Shown here: one piece after another, positions 1-12,222 of the stretch
How the letters are laid out: each line of letters opens with the position of its first letter
Position numbering within the stretch: the first letter of the stretch is position 1
Assembly: GCA_029962745.1 (NCBI GenBank)
Contig: CM057154.1
Coordinates: 27,963,769 to 28,027,768 of the forward strand
Length of the DNA stretch: 64,000 nt
Direction of reading: 5' to 3'
From: Echinometra lucunter
Taxonomy: Eukaryota > Echinodermata > Echinoidea > Camarodonta > Echinometridae
The notes under the pieces: model-generated
Database searches by the model: none
Told to the model about the DNA's origin: nothing
What the model saw: the letters and a program-made list of their open reading frames with translations, nothing else
Translations under genes and position numbers: made by a program

Positions 1-685
1 ATAATTAGGATAATATTTCCAAAATAAGTAATGCATTCATGACATCGTGAAAATACAATTGTGAGTTTGAGTGCATTGGATGGAAATTTGCCTGATGTTA
101 ACTTATCCAAAGTGAATCACAACTAAACTTCATTATGTTTATTAGACAACTATGATCAGATGTCTATTCAGTATTTTAAAAGTGAATGTATTCTCTGTAA
201 GTCTGTGTTGTCATGATTTATATTTTCAGGATTTATATATGATTGCTCTGGGTCATGTTAGATAAAACTTAACCATTAATGGTAACTATGGTAACATTGC
301 TCAACAGTCAATCAAATTCAAGGTTTCCATGGAAGTTACCCCTGATGGCACAGTCTCCTGTAAAGGTAAGTTTGATGCAACGTGGCCGTGATGTTCAGGT
401 GCAGCCAAAATTAGTTTAGCAGACAGATTCTTCCCGTGCAGGCCAAGGCGATGCTTTGGGTAGATAGAAAATGTTTAGCATCTTTCATACCTAGAAATAC
501 CATGCAGAACTATTCTCTCAAATTTCATGTATTACTTTCTTTTCTTCTCTGAAGCATTAACATCAAAGTCAAGTTATTTACTGCACCATGTTCGACCTTC
601 ATCTGAGCCGCTTTCTCCTGCGTCGTTAAAGAAAAGCGACTGCTGACAAACACCATGTTGAATAGCTAGTTCTTGGAAAGAGTTT
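1..685. other. Region downstream of the unknown membrane-protein gene
   Basis: No gene is established here. It is the 3' flank (minus sense) of the gene ending at 686. A short exon-like stretch on the plus strand (308-365) with a GTAAGT donor is treated as a weak finding. Confidence 0.4.
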
Positions 686-1532
686 TTACGTTCCTTGTCC
701 CACGGCGACGTGCAATCTCCCTGCTTTTAGAGCTTCCTCAAGTTTGATATCCCCCGTACCGCTGGGTCGAAAAACCTTGACCTTCAAGCGTCCATTCTTG
801 AGTTGTCCTGTGGCAGGTTGAGATGATTCACTTTCTATTTCAGTTGGTTGGAGTCTGCGCGTAGCCTTTTCACTTTCTCTGCACAACATAGCAGTAAATC
901 TTTGCTTATCCGTTGTCGGTGCTGGGATGTCGGAAATGCCTTGAGACTTCCCATTCGGCAGCGTCCGGCGCGTTCGTTTCTCTCGCGATCTGTCCACATC
1001 TCCTCTCACCTTTTGCAAGAATAGCAGCATCGTCCGCGTCGCTTCTCCCTGGTCCACCGACATCGTCATCCATTCCGCCTTCGATTTCGTCGTGGATGAC
1101 GTGCTAGTGGAGAGCGTGTTCGTTTTTGTCGACAGATTATCCGGGCTGCGCGATGACGATGATGATGACTGACGGGACGGGTTGGACGTCTCTTCGTTAA
1201 CCCCCAGACGATCACGCATCGCCAGACGGCTTTGTGCAAGTGCCATTTCAAGCTTTTCCCCGGCGGCAGTATTTTCTTCCCTCTTGCTTTGGCGGGAAAC
1301 TAGCGATCGTCTGCTAGATGATGTAGAGTTTTCGGAACGGCGCTTCTTGGGGAGTGGTGAAGGTTTGAACACGTCTTGCCCGACATGTCGCATGCCAGCG
1401 CATACAGCGTCGACGCTGGTGGCGAAAATTGGCTGTGTTGTCAGACCAGGAAGATGTTTGACCTCTGAAGGTCGCCACTGACGTTCGTTGCTGGTTGGGC
1501 AAAGATTTGGACACGCCTTGTTATGCCGAGAC
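686..1532 (-). CDS. Unknown single-pass membrane protein, last coding exon
   Basis: Terminal exon of a five-exon model read on the minus strand. It opens after a poly-C/AG acceptor (the AG is the complement of 1533-1534) with one base that completes the Lys codon split from the exon at 5520-5705. It runs 281 codons to TAA at 686-688. The encoded region is rich in Ser, Arg, Lys and Thr, with a run of Ser followed by SPDNLSTKTN and a basic PKKRRSE patch, so it looks mostly disordered and cytosolic. The last 40 residues (LKVKVFRP...KLEEALKAGRL) look more ordered and hydrophobic. I do not recognise the family. The exon is clearly richer in G+C than the surrounding AT-rich DNA, which supports real coding. 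Odd point: the acceptor tract is an almost pure C run, next to a 76-bp tandem duplication in the intron. Confidence 0.7.
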
Positions 1533-1545
1533 CTGGGGGGGGGGG

Positions 1546-1692
1546 GGTACAAAGAAACGTTTGCAGCTGGAACTTAGACACATCAGAGCACTATGATTAT
1601 TGACAACCTTTATATCTTGGGGGTTACAAAGAAACGTTTGCAGCTGGAACTTAGACACATCAGAGCACTATGATTATTGACAACCTTTATAT
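1546..1692. repeat. Tandem duplication, two copies of about 76 bp
   Basis: The segment starting TACAAAGAAACGTTTGCAGC at 1548 recurs from 1624 and is near-identical through CAACCTTTATAT. It lies in the last intron of the membrane-protein gene, directly upstream (minus sense) of the final acceptor. Confidence 0.9.
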
Positions 1693-4600
1693 TCTAAAAT
1701 CGTCTCTCCTATTAGACTTACAAATCATGTGCTTGTAGGATCTTGTCTATTGAGTTTGTGAATGTCTGTTTTCCATAAAATTTTCTCCAAAAGATGCCTT
1801 CTTACTTTCCTAAGACTTGAACAACTTTTCCAGTTGCAAAAATTAATGTCATAGAACTTTAAAATCAAAATATATATAAAAATAAGAAATATGGAATAAT
1901 AGAAATACAGGATTGTTCTGAACTCCCGAATTATTGGTAATCAAGATCACCCGATGGCTTGTCAATGAATCAGTCCATGTAAATCAGAGAGAGTATAACA
2001 TGAGCAGCAGAAAGAAACAGAAAAAGGAGAGAGATTGAACGCGAGAGAAAGAAAGGGGGAGAGCAAGACAGAAGTTGGTCAAGATATAATGAAGAGTACA
2101 AAAGTCATATCAGACTATCATAACTCAGAGAAGACCTCAGTTTATGATATTTACCCTTTCTGCGCTCCGTTCGACCCCTGATTTCGTTCGGCCGCTATTG
2201 CACTTTGGATGGCCTCGAAAGCTCGCCTACAGTAACGAACAACGGAAAGAACATATATAAAATTAAAGTATGTTCAATATTGTGAATGCATTCAACATGG
2301 TATGTTCGTGGAGAAAATAGTATATGAGTGTATTAATAATTGAGGAAGATGATCAAACAATTTTTTTCTTTCATTTCAAGTTTATTTGCTTCCTCTATCA
2401 AAAATAAGGTAATATCTTTTGTCTTTGATAAAGGCATTGTTAATCATGTAACCTGTAAAAAAAAAAAAAAATACATTTCATCTTTTAGAAATCATCAGTG
2501 GGACTATTTCTATTTTCTGCAACAGTGCCGTCATGGCCTTACGATTTGTCTATACTTTAAACAAAATAATTAAATTTTGATGAATAACCTCAGAATACAT
2601 TTCTCCAGGAGTCTAGGTGTAAATAAACTTATTTAGCGCGTCTAAATCGCTTAATCACTAAAATAAAAAGTAAAGCATGACTGTGAAAATGTTTACTCAT
2701 TTTTCTCGCGACACCATCAGCATTATCACATTGTGAACAAAATAATACATTTAGCTATACTTTACAATAGGATGACATCATTCTTATTTTGGGTCACCCA
2801 GTCTGCAATCTGTACCTATCGATCACAAAAACAAAAGTGATGTCGAGAAAGCGGACATGTATGTCTTCTTGATATAATATGTCAGAGTGCATAATCACTG
2901 CCAGCAAAAGATGATGTATAATTACTTCAACACGCAGACAGAGATACAGTGATATGATAACGTACATAAAAACTCATGACAACTCATGATATCGATCAAT
3001 ATATACTCGTTCGGTCAGGTTTCGGAAATTTGGGCAGGTGATTCCGCCATATTCGCCATGGGCCGGATATATCAACAACCTGTTAAGTATTCCCGCCAAC
3101 GGAAATCTTTTGTTATCGTCTGCTTATATACGGCGAAGTTTAGATCAGACAACCACAGTGCGGCTAGATATAAATACCTTGGAAGTCCAAAACAGGGAAT
3201 AAAATCGAACGGGTATAGTTCTGGGCAAAGCTAACATTTAACACGTGATTACTAACACAGGTTGATTAACGTTGTCATAGTGACGGCTGCCTGCGTGATG
3301 ATAATGAAGGAGGGGGCCGAAAATAATTTGACTTCGTGATCATGTTTCGTGGGGAACGTGCGAAATTCACTTAAAATCAAATCATAAGGCTCCTATATCG
3401 GTGGTTAATGAATCAAACCCTCCCCCTCCCTTCTCTCTCCTTTCTCGATCTTATTTCTTTATAAATGGAATATTAATTCTCATTTGGTAGTAGTTCTCTA
3501 TTTTAAGTTCAGTTGCTATATTATATTCACAACCCAAACGTACTAATAAAGAATCGTCTCTATTCATCGAACGCTCATGACAGCTGTATACCTGTCTTGC
3601 TTACTAGTAAATACCCAGCGTAAGGGCTTTTCCCGTACTGCAAAGCGACTTTAGGAGAGCAGTTTATTCTTTCGAAGATTCATTCTGTCACAAACCGGTG
3701 ATATAATTATATACAGACGAAAATGTACAATTAGAAAGGATGCGTTAACTATTCTGATCAAACAGAGAGCCTACGTTTCACCTTTTCTTATTTCTGATTC
3801 TCCATTAATAGAGGCTTGTCCAAATACAATGCAGACCTGTAACAAAATCGCGATCGATTTCCTTGTTTGTTCTAGGGCATAACGAAGGAGCTCTCCACTG
3901 ACAGTATGTGTTGCTGCGTATTCATAAAAAAGGGGCACAGATAAACACTTGATATCCGTTTATTTTATGGCTGCAAATGGCGCTTTTTTCCCATACATGC
4001 AGATGCTTTATAATGGACTTTTTGGCATAATTACTGTTTCCTGCATTCTGTTATAAGTTTTTTTATATGGATATGACATTCTATTATAAGTTATTATAAT
4101 TTTGACATCCTCAGTTCATAATTATGCAACTACATGTATCGTGATCTATTTAATTAAATGACGGAATGCTATATTAATTTCCCTGACAAATATTCGGGAG
4201 CTAAAAACTGTCATTGTTGCTACGTCAAATAACACTAACACTTTTGGTGATAAATAGCCACTCATACATTTACAAGCGAAACATCTTGTATGACAAACTC
4301 AGCGACTGGAAATCCTGCATGTATATTTTTAAGCATTTGCTGTGGCTACACGCATCTCGAATGGGGATTTATCTGCCTTTCAACGGCGAGTATCAGCTGT
4401 GAATAGATGCTCTATCAGTGCTTTGCAATACAAGACAAGAATCCCTTCAAGTGCAGAATAAGACTTGGTTGACAAGGTAGAAGAGATTATTTCCTTTGAA
4501 AATTTTGGTTTAGCGACGAAATAAAGTGCTTGGAGAGAGTTTTAAACCGGGATCTTAAAATTTAAGCTTAAATGTCAATAACTCAGTGGTTATTAATGTA

Positions 4601-5519
4601 ACTTAAACAAGGCACAAGGTTAACTCTTTAACTTAATCTCTTTTACCATCATCAAGAAAATACATCTTACTCTCAAGCAAGAAATTAAAATCAAATGAAT
4701 TACATCAATTCCCTTTCAACACAAATTGCAAAAATCTAATAGAATTTACCTTCAGTGGTTCATCGTTCACTGAGACGTTCGCTGGGTATATCTTGCTGGA
4801 AGTAAGGTATTCGAATCGAATTCAAAAGGTTTCAAAACTAAAAAAAAAAAGTTTTTGAAATGTATTATGTCTGATTGTGGGCGACCTTTAACATTACTGT
4901 ATTATGTAGTTTCGCCATCAATCTGTTGTCATCTCTCAGTAAACATGGGGTCCATTGTCTACCGATTCTCCGTGTAATTGTTACCCTTCCCGAAATAATC
5001 TCCACTCTGAAAAGGATTCGCATTTTTAGAAACCCCTTCCCAGCAATCGTTCCGCAGCTTACATGGTTGACAAAGTACACCTACCTTACCTTAGAAGTAT
5101 GAGGCATTTTACAAAGTGAAGTATGCCGATGAAAGAAAAAGATGGTTGATCTATGGGTTCGCTTTGCTTCTAAAAGTGCTTCATCGTTTAAAAACACGTT
5201 ATCATGGTTATTAAAGCACTAGTGCATACGGTTTCACTGATGTACTTGGTATATCCAGACATAAATAAATGGCGATGGGGTGGGATCTTCCCAAAACGGC
5301 GAACAAAATGCATACACGTGTCTTCCTCTAGACATAGAACGAAAGTAACTTTTATGATTTTATTATTCTGGGTAATCAAACCGCAGAGGGGGGAGGGGCG
5401 GATCTGACTTCACCTTATAGACTGTTTTCAAGATTGCGATAAGATATACACTTTATAATATTCGCCTTTGCTTTAGAAATACAAACAAAAAACGTAAAAT
5501 TTGGGGGTTTTTCACTCAC

Positions 5520-5705
5520 TTGAACGGTGCCGTTTTAAAGACGTACGGATCAGGGAGGTTTTCTCCAAATGTAAGATCTTCCGGGTCACTGCTTCCGTCA
5601 AACCCGACCAATCTCTGGACGTGCCTTGCACGATACTCTGCCATGTAACGACCCGTATCCTCGTAGAAACGAAACGGCTCGCACTCCTTATGCCCTTGTT
5701 TGTTA
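5520..5705 (-). CDS. Unknown single-pass membrane protein, exon 4
   Basis: Internal exon of 186 bp (62 codons) on the minus strand. The acceptor is a T-rich tract ending in AAAG and the donor is AA|GTGAGT. It enters in phase 2 (AG+T = Ser) and leaves in phase 2 (AA+G = Lys), matching both neighbours. The peptide contains FRFYEDTGRYMAEYRARHVQ and a Gly/Asp-rich acidic stretch ending in YVFKTAPFK, and looks more ordered than the flanking exons. No known domain is recognised. The intron to the last exon is about 4 kb. Confidence 0.62.
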
Positions 5706-6334
5706 CTTTGATTAAAAAGTAAATTGATAGTTTGGTCCATAGTCTAATCTATTGCTTTATGTTACAAATAAAACAATTATTGTTTTATACTAATAATTAA
5801 AATAAAGTCACAGACTTCAATATACACCAATACTGACGGACAGCAAAAAACAGACTGAACAAAGTTTTGAACCGGCCGCACAATGTACGACCTATCTGCG
5901 ATTTGATTTAAGATTTGTCATGCATAGTATTAAGATCTCAGTGATCAAAGTTCTGAATAATTATAATTCTCCCATTAGCATAGACAGGTCCTCATACTGG
6001 GGGGGGGGGGGGGGTGATTCCCCCATTGATACATAATTATACACACACGTATATACATCCACTTCAAAAAGTGGGGATGCATCCCCCCCCCCCCCCCCCC
6101 CCGCTTTCTACGCCCCTGTATGTTTTTCCGATACAATATTCGGTTGTTTTTGTAATAGGAAGACGGTGTTCAGCTTGTATTATACCACTGGTATAACATT
6201 TTCGTCACAATGCGTTATATGTTTTCGTCGTGACGTGGTTGGCTTTTTTTGGGGGGGGGGTGGTTTTTTTCAATTCCTTTGATTTTACTAATACTCCTGT
6301 CATCAACTTATCAAAGACACGTCAGTCCACAAAC

Positions 6335-6502
6335 CTCTCTGTAGCGCATTCTCCCTGAAAATTTGGGGCATTGCGGTCTGACTTTCTCCTTGTCGCTCCC
6401 CGGTTCGTTGTCCGCCCGTTCTGCTTCTTAGAGGCGCCGTGATCGCCATGAGGAGACCACTCGTTGAATCCGGCGTCGAGAAGGCTAGCTATTGATGCCA
6501 AC
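6335..6502 (-). CDS. Unknown single-pass membrane protein, exon 3
   Basis: Internal exon of 168 bp (56 codons) on the minus strand, phase 2 in and phase 2 out. The acceptor reads CTAACAG|GTTGGC. The donor GAGAG|GTTTGT is weaker than consensus. If this donor is not used, the frame stops a few codons later at TGA, which would give a shorter isoform. The peptide begins LASIASLLDAGFNEW and continues into a basic segment (KKQNGRTTNRGATRRKSDR), consistent with a cytosolic tail. The frame agrees with exons 2 and 4, which is the main support. Confidence 0.58.
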
Positions 6503-7362
6503 CTGTTAGTCATCAAGAATTAGCACCTATTTTAAGATTTCATTATCCGTGGCATTTTTGTATGCTTTGGGGAGTGGGGTGGGGGGGGGGCTGGGACTAA
6601 AATTCGGTAGGAGAATTTCGGTGTGATCCGGGTCGAGTTTGTACATTTTATTTCATGAAGTTAACGTCCATTAAGCTACGATTTACGTTTTGTCAACATT
6701 GTCAACAATTCAAATGGTCAACTCTATATAGCACTGATAAGTAATTATATCAACAAGACGTATTATAGCTGTAGGCCTAAATGCATTCTGACAAGAGTCT
6801 CGTGTATCAATATTCAATAATAAAACTGAAATGAAATGCAAGGTGGATTCATTTAACGTGAAACAAAAGGGGTGTCACGTGACCCTATTGATCCGACACC
6901 TGTCGGGTCATTCAGTGTTACAACAATAATTGATTATCGTATATACACCAGTGTGTCTGCTGGAAGTTGAACGAAGGATGAAAATAATAATGAGATCATT
7001 TTATAGTTGCCCGGTTTTCTTTATGTACTTGGCTGTAATGACAATTTTACAGGCCTGGCTCTCTGAAGATGATTTTTTTTTTTTTATAATTTTAATACAA
7101 AAATCGAACAATACTTGCATAATATACTTTTAATCAATACCAACAGATATTAAAGCATTTTCATTAGTGCAACATAATGCCAACAACCTTTCCTTTATAG
7201 GAGTGCGAACTTCAATATCATTTTGTTGTGAAAACTGCACACAAATTAGCTTCATAATTGCTTCAAGTTAACAAACAGTGTACGATAACAAAGAATGATT
7301 TACTTTAATGAGCTAACATTAAGACGTTGGAATTCAGTAAGACACAACCGTTAAATACCAAC

Positions 7363-7705
7363 CTTATTCCTTTCATTTTGCTGCCTCCCGATTTCCCTCG
7401 CGGTGGTCTTTTCGTAGACGAAGACGACGTCGGTCGTCTCTTCGAAGTCGACGACGACGACGGTTGCTGGTGGGTTGGTAGATGATGCTGTGCACAGATG
7501 CAGTGGTCGTTGTGCTGTTCCAGGGGCTCGGAATCAAAGTAGGGAACAAAGGAGCAACTCTTGAAGCATCGGTAGACATGCTTTCCGACCAGGGGCATGA
7601 TCACGTGTGTGATCAATTTGCCCACGATGACGACGATGACGATCAGAATGAAGGTGACGATGATCGTGGCATGGATAAAATGTCTGTATTCATTTTTGTC
7701 CTTCG
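7363..7705 (-). CDS. Unknown single-pass membrane protein, exon 2 (TM exon)
   Basis: Exon of 343 bp on the minus strand, acceptor TTTCAG|CGAAGG, donor ATAAG|GTTGGT, phase 1 in and phase 2 out. It encodes a membrane helix at about residues 44-60 of the model: an Ile/Val stretch (TIIVTFILIVIVVIVG) preceded by NEYRHFIHA. After the helix come KLITHVIMPLVGKHVYRCFKS, a His/Cys-rich patch (HNDHCICAQHH), then Ser runs and basic RGKSGGSK, suggesting a cytosolic C-terminal side. The Ile/Val codons use ATC/GTC repeatedly, so the DNA itself looks repetitive (CGT/CGAT-like); low-complexity sequence could mimic a TM helix, but intact phase with three other exons argues for a gene. No family recognised. Confidence 0.65.
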
Positions 7706-8179
7706 CTGAAACCGAAGTGCACTTTAGAAAATCCTTATATTATTGAACGTGTCAATCAAAATAAAATTATGCCACTATTTTCGAGACGTATGCCACTATT
7801 TTCGAGACGTGTGCCAACAGTGTGATGCTTATCGACATTAAAGGCATGATTTCAGTAGATGAAACAAAATTTGGCCGATGAACACTCGTCCTTATCCTCA
7901 CACATGACGAATCGGTGATCACAAAGAAGAAGGAGCAAAACCAAGCAGTCGTTCAAAATGTTAATGACTATATGTCTCAAGCAAATATGACGACAAATTA
8001 GTATAGATGAAGCAATTACGATGTTGCATATTCACGCCTCATAATATTGAGACACCCCTCTCATTTAATTACCTTTCGTAGCTTGTCATGCTTGTGGTGT
8101 GCTGTACCGAACTTATCTCGAATAACAACGCCTGCTAATTAAGGTTTTTAATACCGTAACCATCTCCACTTCCAACTAC

Positions 8180-8273
8180 CTGCCGTAAATGAGCTACTTG
8201 CAGTTACAAGCCTTAATGAACAGTAGAGCCTAGCTTCAAAAGCAACCGCACGCACGGGACGAGCAGTGGTCAT
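8180..8273 (-). CDS. Candidate first coding exon of the membrane-protein gene
   Basis: An ATG at 8273 (minus) opens 31 codons and ends in ACGGCAG|GTAGTT in phase 1, which joins in frame to the TM exon at 7705 (G+CG = Ala). The peptide starts MTTARPVRAVAFEARL and would place a short, Arg-containing N-terminus before the TM helix. Support is only the matching phase, the donor and higher G+C than its flanks. An upstream exon beyond 8.3 kb could be the true start. With it the protein would be 545 aa. Confidence 0.33.
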
Positions 8274-9880
8274 CACAGACGTACAGGAACGCGAACAGCA
8301 GACGACCAAATAAAATCTGTTAGATTGTTGAGATCCAAACTGGCGCCGCTTTCTCAATTTTGGCGTACGCTGCACGGTGATAGTTGCACGACAGCGGCTA
8401 TAGCGCTTTCAAAAATACATCGTTCTACTGACTAGTCTGTGATTTATTATTAAATTTCAGTAGCTGCTGAGCTTTGAATCGTCTGCTTGGTTTCTTCTGT
8501 GTGCTTAAATTATAAATCTTAAAACTTATCTTTGAGACAATACCACGGGCGATGATAAATGCAAAGAACGTTTTCCCCCCGAAGCAGCATCACTCAGATA
8601 ATACTCGGCTATCATTCCATGAGCGGCCTGGCTGATGTTTGTAGCAGAGGTCTTGGAACCGATATATCCTTGTTTTGAAACAATTATTAATGCTCTTCAG
8701 ATGAGACAATTAACCCTCAACTCACTAATGATAAAGCCTTATATATGACGGTAAACCGTAGGTTCCTAGGTTGTTTGCTTGCAATATTGTGACACATTTC
8801 TTTGGAATCGAGTAAAATAGAAGAATTTACGTTGAAATAGAAGCGGTGGACGTATAATCATCAAATTAGCTCGATGCACTATACTGCAACGATTCGGCGT
8901 CCGAACGGCATTTCAGTATTACTGAAGTGATTTAGCGTCTTAGACGAAAATAACATTGTCCATGCATTCATGAGTTTCAAAATCGTTGAAATTTGTATGC
9001 AATATTTAAAAACAATTATGACGTACCCACTAGTCTGCCATGCATGAAATAGGGATAATTGTTATAACTCTATATATTTCAGCCCATACAATGGGCAACT
9101 TCTTTTCAAGAGGCGATCTCGGCGATATAAATTTACAAAATCATGCTCAGGATGGTGTGAACTTAAGTACGTCATCAACCTCAAGACTCTAGCGCATAAT
9201 CATTCCAAATCACTCGCTTCGGTAAATTCTGATCAACACTCATTCAGAGTGTGCCAGTTCTTCTCCAGTAGCAGTGGGGGTGTCATCATTTCTCTTTCAA
9301 AAGAAGCGGCAAGCTATGCAACACTCACATGAATCAATGTCTTGAAGATTTGCTGAAGGCGCTGAAGAGTTCTCCAGACGTGCGCTCTCTAGAATGCACC
9401 CAACCGATACACACACACAAAAAAAGAATCAATAGCTGGGACCGGGTGGTGTATCGATTCGCAAACCAAAGATCAGCCTTGGCCCAAACTTGAAAGGCCA
9501 CAGCATGAATAGATAAACAAAATGAAAAGCCATGTTCATCGATCATCTGTGAAGCAGTCAACATTTTGTGAATGGAACTTTTAATCCGAACTATAATTGG
9601 TGTTGATCACGTCCTGGATGTGCGTCAATGGAAAAGAAAAGATAAAGGAAGATAGATAAAAGAAAGAAGAAAATGGGCTACCCATGCCCTGCATCATAAT
9701 GATGCTTCATAAAGTCGTCTTCAAATAGAGAAAGGAAAACACTTTAAGCGTCTTGAATGATCTATTTTAGTTTCTGATGATAAATACAGTGCCATGGTTT
9801 TAAAAATGAATGTCGCAGAACCTTCAGTATACAGTACTCTGTACGTCACGCCTTTGGATTACGACTATGTATCTCCTGAC

Positions 9881-9883
<3 letters not shown>

Positions 9884-9918
<35 letters not shown>
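9884..9918. repeat. (CT)n microsatellite
   Basis: Uninterrupted TC/CT dinucleotides. Similar tracts follow at 10048-10092 and 10760-10828. Confidence 0.95.
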
Positions 9919-9919
<1 letters not shown>

Positions 9920-10044
9920 CTAGCTTTTCACTCTTTTCTATCCCCCTCTTTCTCTCACTTTCCCCCTCAACATCTCTTTCACAAATAAAATTCTCTCCCC
10001 TATTCCTTTAATTCCTCGTTTTCCTTTTTTCATTTCCCTTCTCC

Positions 10045-10082
<38 letters not shown>

Positions 10083-10759
10083 CTCTCTCTCTATGTCCAG
10101 TAATGTTGTCTACTTTTTGCCGCTCATTCTCTTTCTCTCTTTCTCTACCCTCCTTTTCGTTAATTTTCTTGCAATTTATTACAATTATTATTGAAGCTTT
10201 GAAGATGAATATGGAAAATTCAAAATTATTCAACATATATTAATGATACTTTCAGGCCTGCAAAACAATAGGTTCATGTAACTTCCTATTGTTTTGAATC
10301 TCCGCACATAATGTACATCATGGTCGATATCAAGGAGAATAAAAAAAATAACATTGTTTGACAGAGCCAATCCGCACATTGTTGCGGTTAATTAAATGAT
10401 TAGAAATATTAAACCTCCATCCGAGTCAAATACCCCCCTACTAAGAATCAATAAGAATTGAATGGAGCATTGCGATGTGAATATTGGCAAGTGACAATTA
10501 GTAATGGAAGCATCCAATTATTTTCACATTCTCAGTTATCACAGTAGTGCAAATGGTTTCCATTTTCATTTGCAAGGTCATTCCTTTTTTGGGAATAAAA
10601 TTTTAGGAAGAATTATGGATTCCCAACATCAGTTCGTCTGTGGAGAAACAGAACAGGGAGCCTCAACGCTGTATAAAAGCGTATACGGGTTACGGTCCTC
10701 CATCCCCTTTCTCAGTTTGCGTCACACTTTCAAAACATCCTCCATTTTTTCGTTTACCT

Positions 10760-10773
10760 CTCCCTCCCTCCCT

Positions 10774-10828
<55 letters not shown>
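10760..10828. repeat. (CCCT)n/(CT)n microsatellite
   Basis: Begins as CCCT repeats and continues as a long CT run. Confidence 0.95.
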
Positions 10829-10830
<2 letters not shown>

Positions 10831-11311
10831 TCTCACTCTCTCCCCCTCTCTCTCACGTCAAAAAAGCTGGAGGATATTCATTTTGCCTTTCAGAACAACC
10901 GTTGGCATAGCAAAACGAGGCTAACGATAGACATCTTTTATGGAAATATAGTTTTCTACATTAATCACACATCAGGAAGATCAACATCATTAAGCCCATG
11001 GCCCCATTGTACAGTGTGTTCCTCAAAATGAGAAACCCAGCCATTTTCAACATCAATACCTTAGCCAATATAGCTACACATACGATAATACATAATTATT
11101 TGGTACCGTGAAAGAGGATAATTACTTAACTGTGACACAAGTCATAATGCCATATAAATTTCGGACATATTCCTCGAGTAATTGACGGGGAAACATCTGG
11201 TTTCATTGTTGTTGTTTTTTCTGTTTTTGTTTGTTTGTTTTTAAGAAACACACTACTAGTATTATATCCATATTGCTCGGTTGATGTAAGGCCCGTGGGT
11301 GCTTGGCACTT

Positions 11312-11502
11312 CTAAAGTTGTTCCAGAGTTTCTAGATCTCTCGCGCCTTGATCACGCTGAATGTACTGATTTCCAGATCGATATCGATTTAATCGTCTGT
11401 TCAGAGGCTCGATCGCCAGGGAAATGACTCCACTGGTAAACAGGAAGGCACCCGTGAAGGAGAAACATGATCCATACTTTTTGGTGCGATCAAAAAGCAA
11501 GC
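11312..11502 (-). CDS. SLC16-like MFS transporter, last exon
   Basis: Final coding exon: acceptor TATACAG|GCTTGC, phase 1, 63 codons including TAG at 11312-11314. It encodes the loop GLLFDRTKKYGSC, corresponding to the Gly-Asp loop that precedes the last helix in monocarboxylate transporters, then a hydrophobic TM12 (SFTGAFLFTSGVISLAI). A short basic cytosolic tail follows and ends LEQL. It joins exon 3 in frame to give FLGVFQLVGTYFLG-LLFD, a family-typical junction. Confidence 0.92.
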
Positions 11503-12018
11503 CTGTATATAAAACGAAAAGTGAATAAATACCATTTAAAGGCAAATTTAAGATGTTTGGTAACGTGAATCGGGTATCATGGAATAATGAATATAAATTG
11601 ATAGTAAATGAAGAAAACTGGCATTTTAATTCATATTCATAAAGATTCCCGCTCTAGTATTACGGCTATTTTCTTGATGATGAAGATTCATGATTGTCGT
11701 TGGTTTGGTCGGTTATGTACTATATGGACTTGCCCATAAACATTATAAAAGTTCAAGATTAAAAAGAAATTACTGAGGAAATGGAGAGTTATGTGACCAA
11801 GAAGAATCTAAAGAAAGGTCGAACTTTTTAGAAAAAAAAAAGATGTATGTGAAATTTTGAATTCCATTCAACTCCGAGTTGAAGCCATGATTTCTACGAA
11901 TAACAGCATTTTGAACACGATTTTAAAAAGCCTTTAAAGAAGGCAACTTCATTGCAGTTTCAATGCCTCGGGATGGGGGAGGAAATTTCTTTTTTAAAGT
12001 GTGACGATGATAAGAAAT

Positions 12019-12019
<1 letters not shown>

Positions 12020-12073
<54 letters not shown>
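12020..12073. repeat. (GAT)n microsatellite in transporter intron
   Basis: Trinucleotide GAT/ATG repeat with one interruption. It creates poly-Met/poly-Ile spurious frames. Confidence 0.95.
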
Positions 12074-12075
<2 letters not shown>

Positions 12076-12222
12076 ATGTGGAGAGAGCATTAACTATAGA
12101 AAAAATTCCTTCCGCGCTGTGTGTATATAGTTGTCTATCATGATTTATTCTTAAATGCAAATAAAAGAAATTTATTGTTTACATTTTGTTTCGAATGATA
12201 GTAAAAATTCTATGATTCCTAC

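Larger units (their letters stand above)
8274..11311. other. Intergenic region between unknown membrane protein and transporter
   Basis: No gene found. It contains three CT-rich microsatellites (about 9884-9918, 10048-10092 and 10760-10828). Open frames here are driven by those repeats. Confidence 0.5.

Noticed and set aside
10504..11031. 175-codon frame on the plus strand
   Set aside because: Half of it is the CT microsatellite (Ser-Leu repeats); the ends have no recognisable protein signal.
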